The notes: a model not told the origin generated them from the sequence alone. Counted from the stretch's first letter, positions 22,673 through 31,717 are shown. The stretch is DNA of 35,400 nucleotides from Beijerinckiaceae bacterium (GCA_903970475.1 CAJCIQ010000205.1:1-35400); one strand, 5' to 3'. Numbers and translations: made by a program.

Positions 22673-23230
22673 ATGTTTGACGAAAGGGCAATTGTTTCCA
22701 GCGTGCTCGCAGGTGATCAGGCAGCTTTTGAGTTGTTGGTCAAGCAGTATGAGCGGCTTGTCTTTTTTGTCGTCTATAGATTGGTAAAGGAAAAAGAGGA
22801 CCAGGAGGATGTTGCCCAGGAAGTATTTATCAAAGTTTACAATAGCCTGCCCAGGTTTGCCTTTGCTTCAAAATTATCTACCTGGATTTCCCGCATCGCC
22901 TACCTGACGGCCATTAACCATGTGAAGAAACACCAAAAGGAGCAGGTCCGCCCATTTACCGGAGATCTGGAGCATTTCTCCTTTGTAGGAGATAGACCAG
23001 AAACGGTTATGGATAAAAAGGAGCTAGCCGCATATATGGACAAGTTGATTGCGCAAATGCCCATCCAGTACAGGACAGTACTTACCTTATTTCATTTGAA
23101 TGAGTTCACTTCCCGGGAAATTGCGCAGACCACCGGAATGGCCGAGGGTACGGTGAAAAGTTGCCTTTTCAGGGCTCGTAAGCTCCTTAAGGAAAAAATT
23201 CAGGGGTATCTTAAAAATGATGTGCTATGA
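22673..23230 (+). CDS. ECF-family RNA polymerase sigma factor
   Basis: The 185-residue protein has region 2 (AAFELLVKQYERLVFFVVYRL, then DQEDVAQEVFIKVYNSL and FASKLSTWISRIAYLTAINH) and region 4 (MPIQYRTVLTLFHLNEFTSREIAQTTGMAEGTVKSCLFRARKLLKE), with no region 3, as in ECF sigma-70 factors. It directs RNA polymerase to a small regulon. Its gene overlaps the next by four bases (ATGA), so a partner is made from the same message. An element matching the promoter of the divergent operon lies just upstream, pointing to self-activation. The target signal is unknown. Confidence 0.95.
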   Translation: MFDERAIVSSVLAGDQAAFELLVKQYERLVFFVVYRLVKEKEDQEDVAQEVFIKVYNSLPRFAFASKLSTWISRIAYLTAINHVKKHQKEQVRPFTGDLEHFSFVGDRPETVMDKKELAAYMDKLIAQMPIQYRTVLTLFHLNEFTSREIAQTTGMAEGTVKSCLFRARKLLKEKIQGYLKNDVL

Positions 23231-23658
23231 ACAAATGGACAGATGAACAGTGGCAACAATGGTTGGAAACGGAAGGTGTGGCGCAGGAGGCGGCCCCGAC
23301 GCCTGGGGGTGCTTCTACGACGCCGGGCGAACAGGAGGATTTGAAGGCCTATCGTTTCGTGTTTGACCAATTGAATCAGGAGCCCCCTTCGGGTTTCTCC
23401 TATTGCTTTTCCAAAAAGGTCATGCAACAGTTAAGATCTAGAAAACGTTCTGGCCGTTGGTTGGGGTGGTATTTCCTGGTGGTGGTCATTCTTACCGTCG
23501 GCCTTGGATTAACCTACGGAATGTTGGGTTTGCTTAATAAGGTGGCGGCTTCCCGTTTTGTTGAATGGGTAAATGCCAGTAAAGGACTGATTATACTGGC
23601 GCTGCTGACTTTTTTAATTGTTCAATATTTAGACCAAAGGTTGATCCGCCGATACTAA
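23227..23658 (+). CDS. Membrane partner of the ECF sigma factor (candidate anti-sigma)
   Basis: The 143-residue protein overlaps the sigma stop codon by four bases. A soluble N-terminal part (MNKWTDEQWQQWLETEG, later FDQLNQEPPSGFSYCFSKKV) is followed by membrane segments at about residues 78-100 and 115-135. This is the layout of membrane anti-sigma factors, but the zinc-binding His and paired Cys motif is missing, so the role is inferred from position and topology. The stretch AAPTPGGASTTPGEQ near residue 22 comes from a 21-base repeat and looks like a recent insertion in the cytoplasmic part. Confidence 0.75.
   Translation: MNKWTDEQWQQWLETEGVAQEAAPTPGGASTTPGEQEDLKAYRFVFDQLNQEPPSGFSYCFSKKVMQQLRSRKRSGRWLGWYFLVVVILTVGLGLTYGMLGLLNKVAASRFVEWVNASKGLIILALLTFLIVQYLDQRLIRRY
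23297..23338 (+). repeat. 21-bp-period in-frame repeat in the sigma-partner gene
   Basis: CGACGCC at 23297-23303 recurs at 23318-23324, each followed by a G-rich stretch. In frame it encodes TPGGAST and TPGEQED. The two copies differ at several bases, so the duplication is short or old. Confidence 0.55.
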
Positions 23659-23671
23659 AAATTGGGGGTCC

Positions 23672-24328
23672 ATGAAAAATATTATTATCGCTTGCTTATC
23701 CCTGCTGATTACCTTTCGGGTAAGTGCCCAAAGTAAAATAGATTCTACTGAGGTACTATCGATAGGGGGGATAAAACAGTACATCAGCATCAAAGGGGCT
23801 GATCGCACCAAACCATTTTTGCTGTTTCTGTGTGGGGGACCCGGAAGCTCTGTGATGAATGGGGCGGAACAGTTCACTGCTAAACTGCAACAATATTTCG
23901 TAGTTGTTCAATGGGATCAGCGGGAATGCGGGAAGACCCTGGAATTAAATAAATCTATCCAACCCCTGACTTTATCCCTGATGATGGAAGATGCGTATGG
24001 CTTGGTTGAGACCTTGCTTACGGTGGCGGTTCAGGGTTTTATCCAAGCCTGAGCATCCACCTGGTTGTCCGTTTGGAAGGAAGCCATGATGGAGAATCAT
24101 TTCAAAGACCTAGCCGTGGTCCACTGTCCCATCCATTTTTGTGCTGGAAGGAAAGACAATCAGACTAATTTTACGGTTACGCAAGCCTATTTTGAGACCA
24201 TACAGTCCCCTCATAAAGCATTGTTCTGGTTTGAACATTCCGGTCACCTGATCCCCAATACGGAACCGGATTTGCTGCAAGAGGATATCATTACGAAGAT
24301 ATTGCCGGCCGCCACCCAGATCCAATAG
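23672..24328 (+). pseudogene. Alpha/beta-hydrolase remnant (internal deletion and stop)
   Basis: The first part, with a signal peptide (LSLLITFRVSAQ), has the oxyanion motif LCGGPGSS and QWDQRECGKT, typical of proline-iminopeptidase-like hydrolases. It stops at a TGA at 24050-24052. Continuing in the same frame, the second part carries the acid residue region HFCAGRKDNQTN and the catalytic histidine in EHSGHLIPNTEPD. The middle of the fold, including the nucleophile serine elbow (GxSxG), is absent; intact relatives are about 300 or more residues, here about 218 codons remain. Loss of the middle and the in-frame stop make it non-functional as a hydrolase. It lies 13 bases after the sigma-partner gene and may have been part of that operon. 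Confidence 0.85.
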
Positions 24329-24337
24329 TAGTTAAGA

Positions 24338-24408
24338 CCCGATAGGTCGGGCACAATCGGTCAGGCACAATCGGTCAGACCCGAACAGTTGGCGCCGCCG
24401 CGGCGGTG
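24338..24408. repeat. Hairpin, 14-bp tandem repeat and GC palindrome before the adhesin gene
   Basis: CCCGA-TAGG-TCGGG (24338-24351) can form a hairpin. Overlapping it, 14-base units start at 24345, 24359 and 24373 (GGTCAGGCACAATC type). Then CCGCCGCGGCGG at 24395-24406 is a perfect palindrome. The block fills most of the gap between the hydrolase remnant and the adhesin gene. Its purpose is unknown. Confidence 0.6.
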
Positions 24409-24560
24409 GCCGCGACGGAATTTTTAAGCATTTTTGGAGGACTGCCTTGCCCAAATGTGTCTTTTTTATGAATAGTTGATAAATAATCCGGATGAGTTAC
24501 CCTATGGCATAAACGTTGTGGACTTGGCTGTTAACTGGAACTCTTGCACCAGACCCCTTC

Positions 24561-27500
24561 ATGTTGCCCCTCAGAATAGGCATTTTTCTAATCGTTGGCC
24601 TGGTTGGCCTCAGGGAGACTGTTTGTGCTCAACTGAAAGCCAATTTTACCACTTCCCAGACAGGAGGCTGTTCACCTATTTCTGTAACCTTTACCAATAC
24701 CACTCAGGGCGCTTCCCCACATGCTACTTATTTGTGGAATTATGGTAACAATAATCAGGTAATCACACCCGATTCCACTTATTCCAGCGGAGCGACTTAT
24801 ACGGTTCCTGGTGCATATACCATCACCCTGACCGTCACAGACGGAGGACAGGTTTCTAGGCAAACCCAAACCATCACCGTCTACAATAACCCGGTGGTGG
24901 GGTTTATGCTGCAATCAGGCGCTTACGGCTGTGCACCCTTGAACAGCCTATTTCAAAGCAGTGCCGCGGCTGGTAGCGGCACCATTACGGCTTATTTTTG
25001 GGATTTTGGGGACGGTACTACCGTCAGTACCACCAATCCTACCGTTTCCCATGCCTATACCTTTTCAGGTACCCCAACGGTTCAACTCACTGTTACCAAT
25101 AGTTATGGTTGCGCTGCCTCCCTGGCTCAGGCTGGGTTAGTGACGGTAGGGGCACCCTTAGACCCATCTTTCAGCGCTGATTCTACCATACTGTGTTCCA
25201 CTGGAGGCACCGTGCGTTTTTCCAATTTAACTACAGGACCTCCTACCATCAGTTATACCTGGAAATTCGGAGATGGTGCTACTTCTACACTGACCTCCCC
25301 TGAACATACGTATACTACGCCTGGGACCTTTGCGGTGACTTTACTGGCTTCCAGCACCGCGGGTTGTAGTGATTCGGTAGAAAAAACAAGTTACATCCTG
25401 GTAGCTCAGGACAAGCCTCGGTTTTCCCTGACTTCGCCCATTTGCCAGGGCAGTACGCTTCCTTTGTCAGATCAGAGCGTTCCTGCACCCAACACGGGGA
25501 GTGAAGTCTGGACGATCTCGGGTGATACGGCAGTACGGTATGGCGCCAATACCTCCGTTCAACTTCCCACCCCTGGAAATTATACAGTGACACTTTCTGC
25601 CCTATTTGGTAGTTGCCCGGCAACCTTAAGCTTACCGGTGACGGTACTTCCCGGACCTTCCCTTAATGGATTTAAGGTCACTTCGGATGGGGCTTGTACG
25701 GTGCCTACCACTTATACCTTTAGCGATACACTGGGCGCTTCGGTCGCCTGGAATTGGTATGAATCCCATGGCTCCGGGAGCCTGGACAGCATTCCTTTTG
25801 CTACGGCCAAATCCGCATCTTATACCTTCACCAGCGATACCTCTTATCAGATTGGCTTAACCATTAAAACCGCCAATGGTTGCCTGGCTACTGCCCTTCA
25901 AAATTTCAATATACAGGCCCCCACGGCCACCATGACCATAACCGACCTGACCGATACAACGACTATATCCTGTGTACCTATTACGGTGAAATGCAGCGCC
26001 AAGGGTACGCCGGCGATTGCTAGTTATTTATGGAACTTTGGAGATGGAACTACCTCAACAGATTCAACGCCAACACATACTTTTTCGACTCCTGGAAGTT
26101 ATGAGATCACCCTAAAATACGTCAACATTCAGGGTTGCTCAGGGATAGATACAACTGCCGTTAATAACCGGATCCAGATCATTACCAAACCTCAGGTGAA
26201 TTTTGCCATCTTACCCGCTAATCCCATCTGTGGAAACAGGCCGGTTACCTTTACGGTAATAGGAGGTCAAGCCAATTACCTATGGAATTTTGGAGACACT
26301 ACGACTGGGGAAAGCGCCATTGGAACCAATACCATTACCCATAGGTACAATAAGGAAGGTACTTATACGGTTACCCTGATTGCTACGGGGAACGGCAGTC
26401 ACTGCCAGGATACCGTCACTAAAGTGGACTCCGTTTTTGTATTGCCTTCTTTCCCCAGGATTGTATCAGCCATCAATAGTTGTGTAGGAACCAGGGGGGG
26501 AGTGCTGTTTTCCGATACCGTAAGGGGGGCAACCTCCATGATTTGGAGCTTTGGCGATGGATCTACTTTGACATTGACTTCACCTGAAGATACCCTCACA
26601 CATATATTCAGCAAGTCTGGTGTTTATCAAGTGAGGCTGACCTCCACAACGGCAAGCTGCGTGAATACCGATTCCACTACGGTATATGTGCTGGTCAAGC
26701 AAAGCCCTCTGCTCCAAACCTCCCAATCGCAGGTTTGCACCGATAGTGCCCTTGAATTAAAAATTACGGGATTGGACACGAATTACTGGGCAGCTACGCC
26801 TGGGAACAGCGTGGCGCTAAATAACCAGTTCTACACCGATTCGATTCAATACTGGAATGCTACCAGCGAGCAATATGTACCTGGTTTGCCTGGTACCTAT
26901 AACCATATCTCCGGCACCTTGAGTCATTTGCCCCCTGGACTAGACAGTATCCGAGTGATTTTGCATTCGGAACTGTTTGGATGCTACGACAGCACCAATA
27001 TCCTTGCTGTAAAGATTGCCGGCCCTGTCGTGGGGTATGCTGTCCATGACATGGTTTGTTACAAAACGCCTTTGTTCTTTAATGATACTTCCCATAAGCA
27101 GTTCGGTGCGGGCGTGGCCGGTTACTTATGGAATTTTGGGGACGGGAGCACGAGTACGGTTGCTTCCCCTACCCATAAGTATGCAAGCCCCGGCACTTAC
27201 TATCCCCTTCTGTTGGTTACAGATTCCACCGGATGCATCAGTGCATCTCCTTCCAGGAGCATAGTCATCAATGGACCTAAGGCTGCGTTCACCTGGGCCC
27301 CTCCCTTGGTTGTTCCAGGCACTACGGTAAGCTTTGTCAATACCAGTACCGGACCTTATGATAGTGCCTGGTGGTATTTTGCAGGAGATAAATCCACCTC
27401 AAGTAGCTTGTATACCCTCCAGCACACTTATCAGAACGTACTCACCGATACGGTTACTTTGGTAGTGTACAACCCGACCCCAGGCTATTGCGCCTCAGAT

Positions 27501-29537
27501 ACAGCGGTGCAGATTGTACCGGTACAAACGGTCAGTGCCGCATTTGTGTATACCCTTTCTTATGTCAGCGGTAACAATTGTCCACCAGCCTTGGTTCAGT
27601 TTAACTCCACCATGACCAATGTAACCAATTGGACCTGGAATTTCGGAGACGGGGCTTCTGCTGTAGGTATGTCCAATCCCAGTCATACGTATAGCAAACC
27701 GGGTAAATATACCATTACCCTGGTTGCCGTGGGACTTGGGGCTACCGTGGTGGTAAATGATTCCATTTTGATCAGAGGCCCCTATGCTACGGTAACTTCA
27801 GACCTGGAACAGGCCTGTGTACCAGCTAAGGCTACCCTGAGTGCCAAGGCGACCAACGCTGTGTCCTACACCTGGGACTTTGGAGATGGAACCCTGATTC
27901 AGGGTGGGGCTATGACCCAATCACATCTCTATACGATACCCGGTATTTATACCCCTGATCTTATCCTAATGGATTCATTGGGTTGTAAGGCTTCTTTCAG
28001 TCCGGGTGATTCCATTTTGATCGATACGCTTTTCGTCCAGGCCCAAGCGACCCCTGCTCATCTTTGTGATTCGGGCATGGCCTTTTTTGATCCACAGGTG
28101 TATAGCCTGGCTTCCCAAAATGAGGGGGAAGAATTAACCTATCACTGGACTTTTGGCGATGGTGTTCCAACGGATACGGCTAACGTTTCAGATCCATCCT
28201 TTAAGTTCACGAAGGTGGGTAAATACATGGTGCAACTGACGGTCACCTCTCCGCCGGGTTGCACAGCCCAGGCACTGGATACCATAGCGGTCACCCGCTC
28301 AGATAAGGGAAGCGTTCAGGGGCCACTTACTGCCTGTGTCGGAGACAGTTTGTACTATACGGCTACGCCTGCATTTGCAGATACCCTTCACTGGGTCTGG
28401 TCATTTCCCAATGCCACCGGGGATACAGGAGCCAAGCCTCCTGTATTCATTCCAACACAGGTGGGAACCAGTATGATTCTGTTGGTATCTAACCTGGGTG
28501 GATGCTTGGATACGACCACCGCTTTAGTGACAGTCAGCGATCAGCCCACTGTTTCTTTCTCTCCTGCTAATCCCACGGTTTGTCTGGGTGCTACGGTACA
28601 AATTACCGCAGTCGGAGGCGTCCAATATCAATGGACTATTGCACCTGGCTTGAGTACTGCTGGTATACCCAATCCAGTCGTTCAGCCTCCTGCTACCATG
28701 GACTATACGGTGAGCGTTACCGGGCCCAATGGCTGTAAACGCCTGGATTCCCTGTTGGTAACCGTGATCGATCCGTTTACTATGCGGCTCCCTGCCGATA
28801 CCTTTGTATGTATAGGAGACAGTATTCAACTCGATCCTCGGGGTGCCTACCGCTACCAATGGATAGGAGGATCGCCCATCAGTGATCCAGGATCAGCCAC
28901 GCCCTGGGTCTATCCATTGGTCAATACGACCTATACCGTTGTTGGTTTGGATCAATATGGTTGTTTTGCCGATACCGGAAAGGTGACTGTAGAGGTAGAA
29001 CCCTTACCCACCATTCAAACCGTTCCCGTCATTACTATTCCCGCTGGAAACAGCGTTACCCTTACGGCTTATGGAAGCTCGGATATTACCCACTGGAGCT
29101 GGTCTCCCGCTGTACACCTGAGTTGTTCCAATTGTGCCAGCCCCATTGCTACACCAGATTCAAACATGGTATATACCACTACTGCCTATACCCAATACGG
29201 ATGCCTGGCTACGGATACGGTGAAGATCAGCCTGGTCTGTCATGAAGAAAATGTAGTGATTCCTACCGCATTCACACCCAATGGTGATGGCATCAATGAT
29301 ATTTTTTACCCGTTGGGGAAAGGCGCAAAAATTATTCGCAGCTTCCTCATCTATGGACGTTGGGGTAACCTGGTGTTTGAACGCCACAACATCTCTCTCA
29401 ATGACATCAGCAACGGATGGGATGGTAGCGCTGCTGGTATAGCCCAACCTGTAGGGGCCTATATTTACTTCCTCGATATTATTTGTGATACGGGCGATGC
29501 CTTTACCAAAAAGGGTACGGTGATGTTGGAGCGCTAG
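24561..29537 (+). CDS. Giant PKD-repeat surface protein with type IX secretion C-terminal domain
   Basis: The 1658-residue protein begins with a signal peptide (IGIFLIVGLVGLRETVCAQ). At least nine PKD domains are marked by WxFGDG motifs near residues 144, 233, 490, 574, 660, 856, 1025, 1104 and 1195, with several more diverged Ig-like units between and after them. Cysteines recur at the start of many units. The last 95 residues (VVIPTAFTPNGDGINDIFYP, then GRWGNLVFER, ending KKGTVMLER) are the CHU_C/gliding-motility type B sorting domain, which sends proteins through the type IX system to the surface. Adhesion or binding of polymers is likely; no catalytic domain is seen. The ATG at 24561 begins the signal peptide; an upstream TTG is unlikely. 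Confidence 0.93.
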   Translation: MLPLRIGIFLIVGLVGLRETVCAQLKANFTTSQTGGCSPISVTFTNTTQGASPHATYLWNYGNNNQVITPDSTYSSGATYTVPGAYTITLTVTDGGQVSRQTQTITVYNNPVVGFMLQSGAYGCAPLNSLFQSSAAAGSGTITAYFWDFGDGTTVSTTNPTVSHAYTFSGTPTVQLTVTNSYGCAASLAQAGLVTVGAPLDPSFSADSTILCSTGGTVRFSNLTTGPPTISYTWKFGDGATSTLTSPEHTYTTPGTFAVTLLASSTAGCSDSVEKTSYILVAQDKPRFSLTSPICQGSTLPLSDQSVPAPNTGSEVWTISGDTAVRYGANTSVQLPTPGNYTVTLSALFGSCPATLSLPVTVLPGPSLNGFKVTSDGACTVPTTYTFSDTLGASVAWNWYESHGSGSLDSIPFATAKSASYTFTSDTSYQIGLTIKTANGCLATALQNFNIQAPTATMTITDLTDTTTISCVPITVKCSAKGTPAIASYLWNFGDGTTSTDSTPTHTFSTPGSYEITLKYVNIQGCSGIDTTAVNNRIQIITKPQVNFAILPANPICGNRPVTFTVIGGQANYLWNFGDTTTGESAIGTNTITHRYNKEGTYTVTLIATGNGSHCQDTVTKVDSVFVLPSFPRIVSAINSCVGTRGGVLFSDTVRGATSMIWSFGDGSTLTLTSPEDTLTHIFSKSGVYQVRLTSTTASCVNTDSTTVYVLVKQSPLLQTSQSQVCTDSALELKITGLDTNYWAATPGNSVALNNQFYTDSIQYWNATSEQYVPGLPGTYNHISGTLSHLPPGLDSIRVILHSELFGCYDSTNILAVKIAGPVVGYAVHDMVCYKTPLFFNDTSHKQFGAGVAGYLWNFGDGSTSTVASPTHKYASPGTYYPLLLVTDSTGCISASPSRSIVINGPKAAFTWAPPLVVPGTTVSFVNTSTGPYDSAWWYFAGDKSTSSSLYTLQHTYQNVLTDTVTLVVYNPTPGYCASDTAVQIVPVQTVSAAFVYTLSYVSGNNCPPALVQFNSTMTNVTNWTWNFGDGASAVGMSNPSHTYSKPGKYTITLVAVGLGATVVVNDSILIRGPYATVTSDLEQACVPAKATLSAKATNAVSYTWDFGDGTLIQGGAMTQSHLYTIPGIYTPDLILMDSLGCKASFSPGDSILIDTLFVQAQATPAHLCDSGMAFFDPQVYSLASQNEGEELTYHWTFGDGVPTDTANVSDPSFKFTKVGKYMVQLTVTSPPGCTAQALDTIAVTRSDKGSVQGPLTACVGDSLYYTATPAFADTLHWVWSFPNATGDTGAKPPVFIPTQVGTSMILLVSNLGGCLDTTTALVTVSDQPTVSFSPANPTVCLGATVQITAVGGVQYQWTIAPGLSTAGIPNPVVQPPATMDYTVSVTGPNGCKRLDSLLVTVIDPFTMRLPADTFVCIGDSIQLDPRGAYRYQWIGGSPISDPGSATPWVYPLVNTTYTVVGLDQYGCFADTGKVTVEVEPLPTIQTVPVITIPAGNSVTLTAYGSSDITHWSWSPAVHLSCSNCASPIATPDSNMVYTTTAYTQYGCLATDTVKISLVCHEENVVIPTAFTPNGDGINDIFYPLGKGAKIIRSFLIYGRWGNLVFERHNISLNDISNGWDGSAAGIAQPVGAYIYFLDIICDTGDAFTKKGTVMLER

Positions 29538-29548
29538 CCGCTTCCATC

Positions 29549-29569
29549 TGTCTATATACGTTATAGACA
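29549..29569 (+). other. Stem-loop after the adhesin gene
   Basis: TGTCTATA-TACGT-TATAGACA gives an 8-bp stem with a 5-base loop, 11 bases after the adhesin stop codon. It is AT-rich and has no T-run, so it is a weak terminator at best and may instead protect the 3' end of the message. Confidence 0.45.
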
Positions 29570-29718
29570 AGAAACCTATCGAATCACTGTTGATTCGCTT
29601 GATGCTAAACAAGACATTTGTAACAGGAACGACAGTACCTCACTTCCCTGGTATACAAGGTAGCGACTGGTTTTCTGGAGCCGACCAACATCAGTTATCC
29701 CTGGGAAGTTTGAGAATG

Positions 29719-29819
29719 CCTTCGACCGCTAACCTTGAAGGACGCCTGGGCGAAAGCCCTCCCAAGGGCTGGGCGGTCTAGTCTCCCGGGCGAAAAAGCC
29801 CGAACCGGCTAGTCCGCCC
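29719..29819. other. GC-rich block of three consecutive stem-loops, possible structured RNA
   Basis: This block lies in the 319-base gap between the adhesin gene and the Rdx gene; I see no gene in the gap. Stem one pairs CCTTC with GAAGG (29719-29741). Stem two pairs AGCCCT with AGGGCT around CCCA (29755-29770). Stem three spans 29771-29819: GGGCGG pairs with CCGCCC, CTAG with CTAG, and inside them CGGGC with GCCCG around a GAAAAA loop. The stems follow one another with almost no spacer. The block could be a small RNA, a bidirectional terminator, or a repeat element; the sequence alone does not decide. Confidence 0.5.
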
Positions 29820-29856
29820 ACGCCCTTTTGTTGCACAGCCGCCTCTTTGGCCGGGG

Positions 29857-30135
29857 TTATTTTTTGTCGGAGTGGCCGAGGCTCTTGCCGGGGGCGACCT
29901 CGTCGCGGATGAGTTGTTTTAATTCTTTGACTTCCGGAAAATGTCCGGCGATGGCCCTATCGAAGATGATGCGGTCATTAATGGATAGGGTATATCGGCC
30001 GCCTGTTTCACTGGGAAGGAGCATGACGCCTTTTAATTCATCGGAGAAGGTCGTGAGGAACTCCTGAGCCATATAGGCGGCGCGTAACATCCATCCGCAT
30101 TTCGGGCAATACTCTATAGTAATAGTAGGCTTCAT
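29857..30135 (-). CDS. SelT/SelW/SelH-like Rdx protein (thioredoxin-like fold)
   Basis: The 92-residue protein matches the bacterial Rdx family: IEYCPKCGWMLRAAYMAQEFLTTF at the start, a central strand pair (GVMLLPSETGGRYTLSIND), and the end FPEVKELKQLIRDEVAPGKSLGHSDKK. The redox motif is CPKC (Cys9, Cys12), with cysteine where animal relatives use selenocysteine. The family is thought to act in thiol redox control, but its substrate is not known. It starts 19 bases after the MocR-type regulator gene and is probably in its operon. Confidence 0.92.
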   Translation of the reverse strand: MKPTITIEYCPKCGWMLRAAYMAQEFLTTFSDELKGVMLLPSETGGRYTLSINDRIIFDRAIAGHFPEVKELKQLIRDEVAPGKSLGHSDKK

Positions 30136-30154
30136 AGACGGTAAAAATAAGCGC

Positions 30155-31639
30155 TTAACTCAAGACTTCCTTCAATATGGAGACGACTTTTACCTGTTCC
30201 GTCTCGTTGAGGGCAGCGAAACCCAGGCATGCGGAGTTGTATTTGTTTTTCCCTCGATCATAATCGGTACCATCACTGATGACCAACCCTTTTTTGTAGG
30301 CCGCCGCCGCTACCTCGGGCAGCTTTTTATGGGTGAACCTGGCCCAGACGGCCATGCCTCCTTCGGGGACCCGGAAATCAATATGGGTGCTTAGTTCACG
30401 CTGAAGGAGGGCGCAGAAGTGATCCCTCCTTTCTTTATACAGTTTCAGGGATTTCTTCAAGTGTCTGGCTATGGTCCCATCCTTATAGAGGGCAGCCACT
30501 GCATTTTCCACCAGGCTGTCTCCCTGTGCGTCTATGTACTTCCTGAGCTGGGTGGCGCTTCGAATAAAACTGGCGGGCGCAGCAATAAAGCCATATCGTA
30601 TAGCCGGGGCCAGGGATTTGGTGAGGGTGCCCACGTAAATCACATTTCCCTTCCTGTCCAAAGAGGCCATGGGCATCATTTGTTTGCCCGCGTAGTGGAA
30701 ATCGTAATCATAGTCGTCTTCTATCAGGGCAAACCTATAAGTGGAGGCCAGGTCTAATAGTCGAACCCTCCTTTCCGGACTAAGGGTGGTTGTGGTAGGG
30801 TGGTGGTGATGGGGGATGACGTATATGGCCCGGATCTTTTTGGTTTTGCACAAGCGTTCAATCTGATCTATGTCTACGCCATCGTTGTCTACATTTACAG
30901 GATATATTTTTGCTCCGGCCTGCTGAAAGGTAAGATCAGCCTGTGCATATCCAGGTTCCCCGGAGATCACGCCGTCACCGGGTTTAATCAACAGGGCAGC
31001 GCTTAAGTAAATTCCCATTTGAGCCCCTTTGGTGATCAGGATATTTTCTGCTTTGAGCCCTAAACCCCTTGTGTCCGATAAATAGGAGGCCAAGGTCTCT
31101 CTCAGGATCAAAGTGCCTTGTGCTCCTCCGGGCATCAGGTATTTTTGGTTAGCCGCCTTTCTGGCCAAGCTTCGTATGCTGCGGAGCAGGTCTTCCATGG
31201 GGGCCAAACGGGGATCAGGATAGCCATCGTTCAACACGAGTTTGGTGGCCATCGGAAATTCAGGAGAAGGGGAGGGAATTACTTTTTGATGTTGAAAATC
31301 GAATCCTGTTTGGTCTGGTAATTCAAAGGTTTCCTGGATTTCCAGGATTTTCCTCGGGCTGGAAAGGGTCGGACTGATTTTGACAAAAGCGCCCTTTCTG
31401 GGTTCCATGGTGACCCAGCCCTGAGCCGCTAATTCTTCATAAGCCGCCACTGCCGTCATTCTGTTTACGGCCAGTTGCTCACCCAATTCCCTGGAGCCGG
31501 GAAGTCTAAGTCCCTTTTGGAGGCGGCCCATCCGGATCAAATGGACTATGGCTCCCGAAATTTGAAGGTATACCGGGGTTTCTAAGCTTTTGTCAATTGG
31601 AATCTGGGCGTATAATTGGCTACAGGCAGGGTTAGTCAT
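30155..31639 (-). CDS. MocR/PdxR-type GntR regulator with aminotransferase domain
   Basis: The 494-residue protein has an N-terminal GntR winged helix (YLQISGAIVHLIRMGRLQKG, then LPGSRELGEQLAVNRMTAVAAYEEL, about residues 20-85) and a type I aminotransferase-like domain (about 130-490). The pyridoxal-phosphate lysine is Lys341 in GTLTKSLAPAIRYGF; IEDDYDYDFHY carries the usual aspartate. MocR proteins sense pyridoxal phosphate or amino compounds and control neighbouring genes. The Rdx gene follows it and a GNAT gene is divergent. An unusual histidine run (PHHHHPTTTT) stands where relatives have PHHQFPTTVT-like sequence. The ATG at 31639 is the natural start. Confidence 0.93.
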   Translation of the reverse strand: MTNPACSQLYAQIPIDKSLETPVYLQISGAIVHLIRMGRLQKGLRLPGSRELGEQLAVNRMTAVAAYEELAAQGWVTMEPRKGAFVKISPTLSSPRKILEIQETFELPDQTGFDFQHQKVIPSPSPEFPMATKLVLNDGYPDPRLAPMEDLLRSIRSLARKAANQKYLMPGGAQGTLILRETLASYLSDTRGLGLKAENILITKGAQMGIYLSAALLIKPGDGVISGEPGYAQADLTFQQAGAKIYPVNVDNDGVDIDQIERLCKTKKIRAIYVIPHHHHPTTTTLSPERRVRLLDLASTYRFALIEDDYDYDFHYAGKQMMPMASLDRKGNVIYVGTLTKSLAPAIRYGFIAAPASFIRSATQLRKYIDAQGDSLVENAVAALYKDGTIARHLKKSLKLYKERRDHFCALLQRELSTHIDFRVPEGGMAVWARFTHKKLPEVAAAAYKKGLVISDGTDYDRGKNKYNSACLGFAALNETEQVKVVSILKEVLS

Positions 31640-31672
31640 GTGTTTGATATGCGGTGAATATGTCCAGGTTAT

Positions 31673-31717
31673 CTGGATGGTGTAAAATCTAAAAACTGGA
31701 CTATTGTCCTCATCCAG
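31673..31717. promoter_or_regulatory. Inverted repeat between the MocR and GNAT genes, candidate operator
   Basis: CTGGATG at 31673-31679 is matched by CATCCAG at 31711-31717, with a further CTGGA at 31696. They lie in the 112-base gap shared by two divergent genes, where MocR-type regulators usually bind. Binding is inferred. Confidence 0.4.

Noticed and set aside
29590-29781. A 63-residue plus-strand protein in the gap after the adhesin.
   Set aside because: It has no recognisable features, and its second half is the GC-rich stem-loop block.
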